64,000 nucleotides of DNA from Rhodobacteraceae bacterium HTCC2083 (GTDB lineage Bacteria > Pseudomonadota > Alphaproteobacteria > Rhodobacterales > Rhodobacteraceae): positions 3,160,696 through 3,224,695 of the forward strand of contig DS995276.1 in assembly GCA_000156115.1 (NCBI GenBank), given 5' to 3'. How positions within the stretch are numbered: position 1 is the first letter of the stretch; every line of letters starts with the position of its first letter. The translations under genes were made by a program, and so were the position numbers. Shown piece by piece: positions 55,939 through 63,192 of the stretch. Below the pieces are notes generated by a model that saw only the letters and a list, made by a program, of their open reading frames with translations, had not been told where the DNA came from and ran no database searches.

Positions 55939-56502
55939 CTATGGATAGTTTCTCCAACTTAAAAGATTATTCTCTGCCTTTTTCGCATCGTTTCTCATGG
56001 CTGACTTGGTCAGGTCATTGATTAAGTATTGGCAGTCAACCATCCAACGGAACATTGTATTTAGTTGGCTCCAAGTGAGGGTTCGCGCGTCCTCGCCGAG
56101 TTGAACTCTAAGGCATGCCTCAGGACTGTCATTGTGCGGTTTTGCTGAAATACCTGTCAGCCCATGACATACTAGGTTTCTGATCGTCAAAGCTTCTGTC
56201 AATTGGGTCACTAGGCGACGACACAGCATAGTTTGAAGCGACCTATTGGGATCGTCTGATATTATGGCTAGTGACCAAACATTTATTGACCTCGATATAC
56301 CATGCACCGACTTTGGTGATTCGCCCGAATGGAGACTAGATATGGCTTCTTTTAGCGCTTTTTCGATGTTGGACCAAAGGGACACAAGCGTTCCGATTGA
56401 GTCCTTCATCTGATCGAAAGTAACGATTTGATCTTTATCTAGCACTTCAGTTCCAAAAGTTATTAACTCAGAATGGCACGTAATGAGTTGTTCTGTGCTC
56501 AC
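55939..56502 (-). CDS. HEPN-like domain protein
   Basis: 187 residues, predicted all-helical. It has the HEPN ribonuclease motif RN-x3-H in TIRNLVCHGLTG (Arg108, Asn109, His113), preceded by LVSLWSNIEKALKEAI, the usual first helix pattern. HEPN proteins act as RNases in toxin-antitoxin and antiphage systems. It lies 199 bases upstream of the effector gene and in the same direction, so it may be an independent defence gene or an accessory of the Pycsar operon. Identification rests on one motif plus helix pattern. Confidence 0.5.
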   Translation of the reverse strand: MSTEQLITCHSELITFGTEVLDKDQIVTFDQMKDSIGTLVSLWSNIEKALKEAISSLHSGESPKSVHGISRSINVWSLAIISDDPNRSLQTMLCRRLVTQLTEALTIRNLVCHGLTGISAKPHNDSPEACLRVQLGEDARTLTWSQLNTMFRWMVDCQYLINDLTKSAMRNDAKKAENNLLSWRNYP

Positions 56503-56623
56503 GATCTCTATAGCCTAATCAAGTCCTGTCTGCACCAGCAGGAAAGCTGGTTCAAACAAAAGAATGGAAGAAGTTTTGGAATGTCGAGAGCCGCCAACCC
56601 AGCAGTCCTCAACAAGACATTGA

Positions 56624-57745
56624 TTAGACGAGGTGGAGATAGCGCCCCTTAGCACGATACAGCTTTTGTTCGAGCGGTGGATTGCTCGCTTTCGCTGTTC
56701 GAGCAAGAACTTTAGCTGTTTCGGTCAGGTAGTTGTCAAAGCTATTCACATTTACATTCTCGATTGCAGCAGTCGAAATCAAAAGCCCTAAGGCTTGTTT
56801 TTGCAGTTCGCCAATTTTTTGCTCTCGTTTAACTTCCTTGTATTCGTCAGGAGCGAGGTTTGGGACGTGGTCAAACAAGCTTTCGGAGACCACGCGCGAA
56901 ACCTCATGCCAAATTGGATGGGTTGGCCAGCGGGAACGCTTCGTGTCAGTGCTAACTATGCAATAGCGCACATCGAGCAAAAGCTTTTGCAAGATACGTT
57001 CCAAAAGCTCGTAGAATGAAGCCCAGCCTTCCACATTCCAAGCGTCTTTGAAGCATCTTTTGGCGATGCGCAGCTCGACACGCCAAACGCGCGCACCATC
57101 TAATTCTGAGCCCGCCCTTTGACGCCAAATCAAAGGCCACTCGCCTTTTCTGTGAACTGTTGCTTCTAGAGTTTTGTCATAAATAATAACTTGCCGATTT
57201 GGCATCATCCCCACAGTTACTGAAGTGACTCGATTGGATTTTGCATTCACTTGAATGCCATCGTTTTCTAGATGATCTTTACGGCTTGTCTGAGAGTTGA
57301 TGACAAAAAGATCAGGCTCTGGTTCAAAATGTGGAATAATGAAATCTACAGCAAAGTCGACGCGAGATGGGCGGTAGTCACTGTCAGACACTTTTATGCC
57401 CAATGTAGTTAATAGATCTGCACATTTCTGGCGAAGGCCTTCTAAGCCATTGATAGCCAAAGCATGAGATGCGGCAGAAAACCGAATGCCCCATGCATCA
57501 TTATTCAGAGAGTGCTTTTTGAAGAACCAAGTACCAGTGGCGGCATGAGAAAGACGATATGCGTATCCACCTCTAGCACCCATGGAGTGAACGTGCAGCC
57601 ATTCATCACCAACCTTTAATACGGCAACTTCATCAGTCTCTTTGGCGTGATTTTGTGCCGCTTTGAATTTTTCGCAAAATTCTTCGGTCAGGCTTGCCTT
57701 GATTGCAAACTCTAGTCCGTCAAATCCATGATAGATTACCTTCAT
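56624..57745 (-). CDS. Rep_trans-like replication initiation protein
   Basis: 373 residues. Segments in the order of the replication initiation factor family (rolling-circle Rep_trans): SRVDFAVDF near 135, QVIIYDKTLEAT near 200 and VWRVELRIAKR near 230. The nicking Tyr is probably the one in YDKT, but this is not certain. Such proteins let small integrative elements replicate after excision. A strongly structured GC-rich segment directly upstream (57775-57871) could be the origin. Confidence 0.6.
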   Translation of the reverse strand: MKVIYHGFDGLEFAIKASLTEEFCEKFKAAQNHAKETDEVAVLKVGDEWLHVHSMGARGGYAYRLSHAATGTWFFKKHSLNNDAWGIRFSAASHALAINGLEGLRQKCADLLTTLGIKVSDSDYRPSRVDFAVDFIIPHFEPEPDLFVINSQTSRKDHLENDGIQVNAKSNRVTSVTVGMMPNRQVIIYDKTLEATVHRKGEWPLIWRQRAGSELDGARVWRVELRIAKRCFKDAWNVEGWASFYELLERILQKLLLDVRYCIVSTDTKRSRWPTHPIWHEVSRVVSESLFDHVPNLAPDEYKEVKREQKIGELQKQALGLLISTAAIENVNVNSFDNYLTETAKVLARTAKASNPPLEQKLYRAKGRYLHLV

Positions 57746-57774
57746 TGTATTATCCTTTTAATGTCTTTCATCAG

Positions 57775-57871
57775 GGGGGTGCTACAGGGACCCCCCAAAG
57801 CCTGCGCCGCCAACCGCGCGCTGCGCTCGCTACCTGAGGGCAGCTCCGCGCGCGGTTGACGACTTGGCGGT
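57775..57871. other. Nested GC-rich hairpins, candidate replication origin
   Basis: First hairpin: GGGGGGT (57775) with ACCCCCC (57791). Second: CAACCGCGCGC (57812-57822) with GCGCGCGGTTG (57849-57859); an outer CCGCCAA (57808) can pair instead with TTGGCGG (57865-57871). Lies between the HTH gene and the Rep-like gene. It is too elaborate for a simple terminator and fits a double-strand origin of a rolling-circle replicon. Confidence 0.45.
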
Positions 57872-58137
57872 TACGCTGCTGAAGCCTCAACAATTTGGGG
57901 AAAGCTAAAGGTCGTGTCTTGTACATCAACTGATGTTGACGCCTTTAGGGGGCTAAGTTTTGACGTCAGCCAAGTGTCTAAGTCAGGCAGAGTGTAGACC
58001 GCGCGGTTTCCAAAAATCCGATATCGCGGGCCGCCGCCTACAGAGGCGAGTTTTTGTAGAGTGGTCTTACGAATAGAATAGCCATGACTTGTCAGGTAGT
58101 CGGCGGCTTCGCTTCGGTTAAGTACTTTTTTGAGCAT
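57871..58137 (-). CDS. Helix-turn-helix protein (AlpA/excisionase-like)
   Basis: 88 residues. Winged-helix/MerR-like segment LNRSEAADYLTSHGYSIRKTTLQKLA followed by GGGPRYRIFGNRAVYTLPDLDTWL, the usual layout of excisionase-family DNA-binding proteins. Probably controls excision or rep expression. Its ribosome-binding site lies in a perfect 12-bp hairpin (58140-58173). Confidence 0.75.
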   Translation of the reverse strand: MLKKVLNRSEAADYLTSHGYSIRKTTLQKLASVGGGPRYRIFGNRAVYTLPDLDTWLTSKLSPLKASTSVDVQDTTFSFPQIVEASAA

Positions 58138-58139
58138 CG

Positions 58140-58173
58140 TTTGGTTTCCTTAAGTTTGCACAAGGAAACCAAA
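58140..58173 (-). promoter_or_regulatory. 12-bp inverted repeat covering the ribosome-binding site of the HTH gene
   Basis: TTTGGTTTCCTT (58140-58151) and AAGGAAACCAAA (58162-58173) pair perfectly with a 10-base loop. In the minus-strand mRNA the AAGGA ribosome-binding site of the HTH gene is in the 3' arm, 9 bases before ATG. It could block translation or serve as an operator for the HTH protein. Confidence 0.6.
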
Positions 58174-58216
58174 GCCTATCTATGAAAGGGAGGCAAAAAT
58201 GTTTCTTTTCCCTCTA

Positions 58217-58852
58217 TTAATTTTCTATGTTCACATTTGGCCATTGATCAATTCTGTGGTTTTGGTAGTCCACAAATATGTGAAAAACGTCGCTCATCGT
58301 TATTGCATTCAAACAAGCTGAAAATACTGTTTGCTCGTCGTGTTCTTGTAGTTCCTGAAGTATTTGGTTTTCTGCATTTTTGTAGTCTTCGCTGTGGTCT
58401 TTTTTGTAGGCCTTAATCCGTTCCGATACATTTAGATTTATCTGCGTTCGCTCGTCGGTTTGTCCTGATTGGGATTGTTCAATATATTCCTGGATGTATC
58501 GGAAAGTGGAGGCCTCTGACTGGTCTTTAGTATGCTTTAAGAAGAACATTCGTGCCAAGGCATGGTCAACAAAACGATTGGACTTCGGCCTGCCACGCTT
58601 TGCTTTGAATGCTGGAATATGTGCGCAAGCTAGCGCATGAGCTAGTTTCCTCCAGCGATCTGGATCGTCATTTTGCTCAACTGAGAAATGTTCAAATAGA
58701 GCTCGCTCGCGTTCCAGAAGCCACTCTTGCAGGTCGGCTCGTTTTTCAGCGTCTTGCCACTCAACCATGCGATCTATTTCCCTATTCTTTTTGCCCAAGA
58801 TGCCATCATAGTTTTTGGGTTTAGGGGTGTAAGGATTGGAAAATTCCGTCAT
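58217..58852 (-). CDS. Hypothetical protein of the island, 211 residues
   Basis: Not recognised. Highly charged and predicted helical (KKNREIDRMVEWQDAEKRAD; LLERERALFEHFSVEQ), with FKAKRGRPKSNRFVD in the middle. Overlaps the integrase stop by 4 bases, so it is co-expressed with the integrase; a helper in excision or DNA processing is a guess. Confidence 0.6.
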   Translation of the reverse strand: MTEFSNPYTPKPKNYDGILGKKNREIDRMVEWQDAEKRADLQEWLLERERALFEHFSVEQNDDPDRWRKLAHALACAHIPAFKAKRGRPKSNRFVDHALARMFFLKHTKDQSEASTFRYIQEYIEQSQSGQTDERTQINLNVSERIKAYKKDHSEDYKNAENQILQELQEHDEQTVFSACLNAITMSDVFHIFVDYQNHRIDQWPNVNIEN

Positions 58853-60117
58853 AAGGATATGCCTTCGGTTAGTTTGGATACAGCGTTTTCAGCTAAACTT
58901 TGTCGACTGGCTAAAGCCCAATGGATGTATCTTTGGGTTGAAGTAATGTCGCGGTGACCAAGCGCCGTCATAATTTCGCTGGCTGACGCGCCATCCATTG
59001 CCATGTGAGAGGCGAGCGAGTGCCGCAAGCCATGAAGGCCAAGGGTAGGGGGTAGATTTGCTTCTTCACGTACGCGGCGCCAAATTTTGGATAGATCGAT
59101 TACATCGCTTGAACGTTTGGATTTGAAAACTAAACCTGCCCGAAGCTCGACTGAATAAGATGACAAGATTTCTATGGCCAACTGAGGAAGGCCAATTATC
59201 CTGCGATCACCAGTTCGGCGGCCTGTCTTATGTAAGTGTGGATCAATTGAAATAATCCCGCTTTCCAGATCGACCTGTTCCCACAACAGGTTTGTTATTT
59301 CTCCTTTACGCGCACCTGTTAGCATTATGACCTTGATAGCATCAGTAGCCTCTTGTTGAATCGGTGCATGGTTTTCGTTTTCTTGATCTGGGTCGCTCAA
59401 ACGATCAAGCGTATGCCAAAGTTGTTCATAAGCCTCTGGGTCGTCCAAAATGGTTTCGCGTTTTCCATCGCGCCCAATATCGACGTTTCTAGCTGCTCTC
59501 ACTATATTGTGGTCTACCAACGCTGCCTTTTCGCCCCAACTTAGGATCGCTCGGAATAGACGGATTGTGCTTCGCGCGGCTCCTTCTCCACCTCTAACAG
59601 TTGATCGCCCGAACTTTTTCCCACTAGGCTTGTCTCGTTTGGTTTTACCTGAAGCAATGTCGCGAAATAGCTTTTCTACAAACCTCATATCGATACTTGA
59701 AACGAGTCGATTTCCAACAAGCGGTTTGATGTGCCTATCGATGCGACAGATGTCGGTATAGCGAGTGCTGTCAGCTTTATTCAAATATGCGACGCTCTTG
59801 AGATATTCATCTATTAAATTGGTTACAGTGAAGCTTTTAGTCGGATCGTATTTCTCTTCAAGAGGGTCGTTGCCGTTGATGATTTTGAACCGATAAAGTT
59901 CTGCTTGTTTACGCGCTTCGGTAGGGGTGAGCGTGCCAACCTTGCCAATTGTAATGTTCCGCTTTCGATTTGCGGCATTCCTGTAAGAGAACACATAGGA
60001 GTGCACAGATGAGGGGCGGACGATGATCCCGAACCCTTTCAACGTGTCATCCCACACAGTCATTCGCTGCTCTGAAGGTCGTATAGTATCGACCAATCGC
60101 TTGGAAATTTTTGCCAT
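58849..60117 (-). CDS. Tyrosine-type integrase of the island
   Basis: 422 residues. N-terminal arm-binding DUF4102-like region (MAKISKRLVDTIRPSEQRMT, then WDDTLKGFGIIVRPS), SAM-like core-binding domain and catalytic domain with Arg in MLTGARKGEI, LHGLRHSLASH (HxxR), LGHRDITSTQRYIHW (His and nucleophile Tyr). Full length. One 25-bp end repeat starts 11 bases upstream of its ATG, so the enzyme could repress itself. Targets tRNA-Arg(CCG). Confidence 0.93.
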   Translation of the reverse strand: MAKISKRLVDTIRPSEQRMTVWDDTLKGFGIIVRPSSVHSYVFSYRNAANRKRNITIGKVGTLTPTEARKQAELYRFKIINGNDPLEEKYDPTKSFTVTNLIDEYLKSVAYLNKADSTRYTDICRIDRHIKPLVGNRLVSSIDMRFVEKLFRDIASGKTKRDKPSGKKFGRSTVRGGEGAARSTIRLFRAILSWGEKAALVDHNIVRAARNVDIGRDGKRETILDDPEAYEQLWHTLDRLSDPDQENENHAPIQQEATDAIKVIMLTGARKGEITNLLWEQVDLESGIISIDPHLHKTGRRTGDRRIIGLPQLAIEILSSYSVELRAGLVFKSKRSSDVIDLSKIWRRVREEANLPPTLGLHGLRHSLASHMAMDGASASEIMTALGHRDITSTQRYIHWALASRQSLAENAVSKLTEGISL

Positions 60118-60127
60118 CGAAGTCCTC

Positions 60128-60152
60128 GCTGGTTCACCACGGGTTCACCAAA
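60128..60152. repeat. Island end repeat, right copy (integrase promoter side)
   Basis: Same 25-base motif as 51615-51639 with one mismatch and the same orientation, 130 bases inside attR and immediately upstream of the integrase start codon. Confidence 0.6.
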
Positions 60153-60281
60153 TGAAGGTAAATGAGAGTATTTCGACGAATGTACCCGAAAGAGGGCAAT
60201 CGAGATAAGACCCATTGTTTTCATAAGGTTGTATCGTATTCGTAAACTATAGAATGAAAGAGTAATAGTTCTTGTTAAGGA

Positions 60282-60329
60282 CTCCGAAGGCAGAGGCCAG
60301 AGGTTCGAATCCTCTTGGGTGCGCCAATT
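60282..60329 (+). repeat. attR: displaced 3' half of tRNA-Arg
   Basis: Begins with the 17-bp core shared with tRNA-Arg and continues with T-arm AGAGGTTCGAATCCTCT and acceptor half TGGGTGC plus GCCA. This is the original chromosomal 3' half, left behind when the island supplied its own. Confidence 0.85.
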
Positions 60330-60339
60330 CCCGTCGTTA

Positions 60340-60759
60340 CTATCTTGCGCGAAGTTCCATGTGCGGCACTCCTTCAGAGGTCTTCGCATGTGTCACCCCA
60401 TCGGCGTTCAGAACCACATTCACCTGTTTTCGAAATGAGCTGAATGCGCTGGATGTCACAACATCAACGGCTTCATTAAACACGACAGTGGCATACCAAA
60501 AGCCGCTGTTTGAAGCGCGAACCGCTTTGAGCTTTCCTTGGAACATATGCCCAAGGTAAGTGCCGGCCACAGGTTGGCCAACTGACCAGCCGCGCAGGTC
60601 GTCGGACTTGGTTGCAGCGCTTAGGGTGTTCCAGTCACGGTATCCCCATTGCCTTGCCACGGCTTCCAGCGCCATGCTTTGTGTGATGGGTGTTTGTTTT
60701 TCCGCCATCGCCACACGCAATCGCTTTACCTGCGCTTTGAGTTAGTCGGAACTGGGCAC
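60340..60759 (-). pseudogene. Glyoxalase-superfamily-like small protein gene with early stop
   Basis: The body (RQWGYRDWNTL, VGQPVAGTYLGHMFQGKL, FNEAVDVVTSSAFSSFRKQV, TSEGVPHMELRAR) resembles small glyoxalase-superfamily-labelled proteins of Rhodobacterales. The usual N-terminus (MPSxDxLKAQAKRLR) appears as GTG 60759 then PSSD, a TAA at 60742-60744, and LKAQVKRLR. So the sixth codon is a stop. Translation could restart at TTG 60720 or ATG 60708. Lies 10 bases from attR, first gene of the flanking chromosome. Confidence 0.55.
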
Positions 60760-60945
60760 TGACGTACCATTTTTTATCAGTTTCATTGGTTTAGTCCCAT
60801 TTGAATTATGGGTCACGGCGTAATGGGGGTGTTCGCATTGCCACCAGCTTGTGACCATAAGTCAAAAGGGGAGATCGATTGTTGTGCTGCATTTACCAAA
60901 AGGTCACCCTCGCGAACGGCAGGACACAGCAATCCTTACGCCGAC

Positions 60946-61788
60946 CTAGGTGGGGGTGGAGGATTTGTCTACCCCATCGCGTAACCAAATATAGGATAAC
61001 AGTGCTGATCCGAAGGCGGGGAGCATGAAAAAGAATGTGCATGCCAAAATATATAGACTGACATGTAGCGGCAGGCTAACTGGCTCGTCAACGTTGCCTG
61101 AGCGTTGCAAATAGTGTCTGAATTCCTCAATCGCGGGTTCATCAAGACGTGTAGTCTTGGACGTCTTGTCTCTAGAATCTTGGCTGGATCCGTCGGCAAC
61201 ACTTCGAATTTGAGCGTCGAGAAAGTGCAGCATTTCGTCCAACTCACTTTGGAAGTCATCCATAACAGCGCTGGTTATCGCTTGATCAATCTCACTCCAT
61301 AGAATTGTGTTTGTCGAAACTGGATCACTGAATTGCGTCACAAGCGTGCGTGCCAGTTTCGCGCTATTGATATGCAGGGGAAGCGTTTTTCCGGGAACAG
61401 CGCCAACGGCGAGGCAGACAATTTTTGGTGAAAACTCCGTTGCAGCGCGGTCATAGAGCGCAATGCGCACGTTGGCTAAGTCCAGAAATACAAGATTATC
61501 ACAATCCCAAGTCACAGACCGTGTGTCAGCGCGCTTTGCGATATTGCTTTGCAAGATTTGATCCGCAATATCCTTAATTTCCAACGTTGCGCTCTCTTTG
61601 ATCGAGATCGCTGCAAGTGTCGAATTTTGTCCGAATGCCATTGCCACTAAGCCTTTATTGTTGCCTGTGATTGTATCGTAAATGAAAATGGCCGGAATAT
61701 GACAATGCTTGTTTTTTTGACTATTTACCCGATTAGGATTGTTCCAAAGTGAAAGGCCACTGAACTTACCGAGGCCTCCCTTAGTCAT
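60946..61788 (-). CDS. Hypothetical protein with C-terminal membrane helix
   Basis: 280 residues. Soluble N-terminal region without a recognised domain (IFIYDTITGNNKGLVAMAFG), a central helical linker with coiled-coil character, and one C-terminal hydrophobic segment or hairpin (LYILACTFFFMLPAFGSALLSYIW). Follows the lytic transglycosylase gene by 12 bases on the same strand. Function unknown. Confidence 0.6.
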   Translation of the reverse strand: MTKGGLGKFSGLSLWNNPNRVNSQKNKHCHIPAIFIYDTITGNNKGLVAMAFGQNSTLAAISIKESATLEIKDIADQILQSNIAKRADTRSVTWDCDNLVFLDLANVRIALYDRAATEFSPKIVCLAVGAVPGKTLPLHINSAKLARTLVTQFSDPVSTNTILWSEIDQAITSAVMDDFQSELDEMLHFLDAQIRSVADGSSQDSRDKTSKTTRLDEPAIEEFRHYLQRSGNVDEPVSLPLHVSLYILACTFFFMLPAFGSALLSYIWLRDGVDKSSTPT

Positions 61789-61800
61789 TGAAATAATGTA

Positions 61801-62604
61801 TTAACCGTCTATTTCAGCGCCCATAATTGCGATTGCTTTTTGATAGACGCCAGCCGCATTCCATTGCTTGATAATTTTGAAATTCGTCTGACCTTCCTGA
61901 AAGCCGGCACCGGGTTTCCAGCCTTTTTGGCGTAGAAAATTGGCCGTCGATGCAAGTGCGTCCGCTTCCGTGTAGAAATTCACACGTCCGTCGCGGTTCG
62001 CATCGATGCCGTATTTCAGTGCGTTGCCTGGTAGGAATTGTGTGTGGCCGAGTTCGCCGTGTTTCGCGCCCTTGGTGCTGCTATCAATAGCGCCTTTGTC
62101 GACAAGTTTCAGAGCGCCAATCGCGTGTGGTACGAAGAATGCGGAGCGACGACAGTCATAGGCGAGGGTAGTGATCGCGGACACGATCCTGCTGTCACCC
62201 ATAAAGCGTCCAAATCCCGTCTCCATGCCGTGAATGGCAATGATCACACCGGCTGGCACGCCGTATTGGCGTTCAAGTGCTTCAAAGAACGATGCGTTCT
62301 TGGCCTTACGTTTGCGTCCTTGTGACACAATTGTTGGTGCGCCGCGCACTTTCATGAATTTATCAAGGCTGTACTTGAAGCTTTTTTGATTGCGATCTGC
62401 TGCAATCGTTTTTGAGGCATATTGGCTGCTTGCCAAAGCTTGAATGCCGCGTTGACCGACACCTGCGCGTTGTGCATCTGACGCAAACGCTGCTTTCCAC
62501 GCATTAAATCCCGAGGATGTGTTGCCGCATGTTGCCGCTTGGGCCGCAACAGTGCTGCTTGTAAAAATGACGGCCGTTACCGCCGCTTTGAATAAATATC
62601 CCAT
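61801..62604 (-). CDS. Lytic murein transglycosylase (MltB-like)
   Basis: 267 residues from ATG 62604 (GGGAGAG ribosome-binding site). Signal peptide MGYLFKAAVTAVIFTSSTVAAQAA. Catalytic Glu in IIAIHGMETGFGRFMGD; further MltB-family segments are SAITTLAYDCRRSAFF, GHTQFLPGNALKYGID and GRVNFYTEADALASTANFL. Cleaves peptidoglycan glycan strands in the periplasm. In-frame ATG 62622 would add six residues. Confidence 0.9.
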   Translation of the reverse strand: MGYLFKAAVTAVIFTSSTVAAQAATCGNTSSGFNAWKAAFASDAQRAGVGQRGIQALASSQYASKTIAADRNQKSFKYSLDKFMKVRGAPTIVSQGRKRKAKNASFFEALERQYGVPAGVIIAIHGMETGFGRFMGDSRIVSAITTLAYDCRRSAFFVPHAIGALKLVDKGAIDSSTKGAKHGELGHTQFLPGNALKYGIDANRDGRVNFYTEADALASTANFLRQKGWKPGAGFQEGQTNFKIIKQWNAAGVYQKAIAIMGAEIDG

Positions 62605-63192
62605 AAAACTCTCCCAACCCACGCTTTTAACGGTGCTATGTTACCGCCGCGTGATTTGCGAGCAATGAGAAAAATTCACATGTATTGAACCGCAAGTGCA
62701 GTTGCGACCATCACAACAAGCTCAAGGCGACGCAAAAGGCGGATGGAATGATGTTTCCAGCAGAACTTTGCCTTGTGACGTACGGCATGTTTTGCGCTGA
62801 TCTGTGCAATGCGACTTGCAAACTCTAACTGGCCGCGTTGCCAACCTTCGAACGTGGTTTTATGCGTGGCAGTCGGGAATTGCTTTGCCGCTGTTATGCC
62901 AAAGCCAAGGCTTTGACGCGACATAAGGTTGCGCAAGACGCGCTCAATTTCGCGTTGGTCAATTTGATAGGCCGCACCACGTAGCGACATGGAGTTCATA
63001 ACTGGACATATATGTCATTGTTACCTCTTTTATTGCTACTCGTGACCTGAGGTTAACGCAGTAATTGGGGCGAGGTTTGTTTCCAAAATGGAATTTTTTG
63101 GACGAAATATGATCGATTGTGTCGATTTTGACCAAATTAGGAATCAAAAAGAGCGCCCCATTGAGACGCTCTCTCTAAGTTTTTAAGTCAGT
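62605..63192. other. Region between lytic transglycosylase and glnA
   Basis: About 590 bases. Contains an uncertain reading frame (62676-62999) and, near 63150-63180, a GAGCGCC...GAGACGCTCTCTC segment followed on the minus side of glnA that may form the glnA terminator hairpin (AGAGCG/CGCTCT). Nothing else recognised. Confidence 0.4.
62676..62999 (-). CDS. Uncertain 107-residue ORF
   Basis: Basic protein with a short C-terminal hydrophobic segment (LELVVMVATALAVQYM) and an N-terminal YQIDQREIERVLRNLMS. No family recognised. A good ribosome-binding site (AGAGGT) nearby belongs to another frame that stops after 19 codons, so a frameshift is possible. May be chance. Confidence 0.25.
   Translation of the reverse strand: MNSMSLRGAAYQIDQREIERVLRNLMSRQSLGFGITAAKQFPTATHKTTFEGWQRGQLEFASRIAQISAKHAVRHKAKFCWKHHSIRLLRRLELVVMVATALAVQYM

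Larger units (their letters stand above)
51526..60298. mobile_element. Integrative genomic island in tRNA-Arg, about 8.8 kb
   Basis: Bounded by the 17-bp identical core CTCCGAAGGCAGAGGCC at 51526-51542 (inside tRNA-Arg) and 60282-60298. The integrase is next to the right end. All element genes are on the minus strand: integrase, unknown, HTH, Rep-like, HEPN-like, PycTM, PycC, second cyclase. 25-bp direct repeats lie inside both ends. A 1218-bp IS sits within it, so the element was about 7.5 kb before that insertion. No conjugation or capsid genes, so it is probably mobilised by a helper or is a small self-excising element. Confidence 0.88.
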
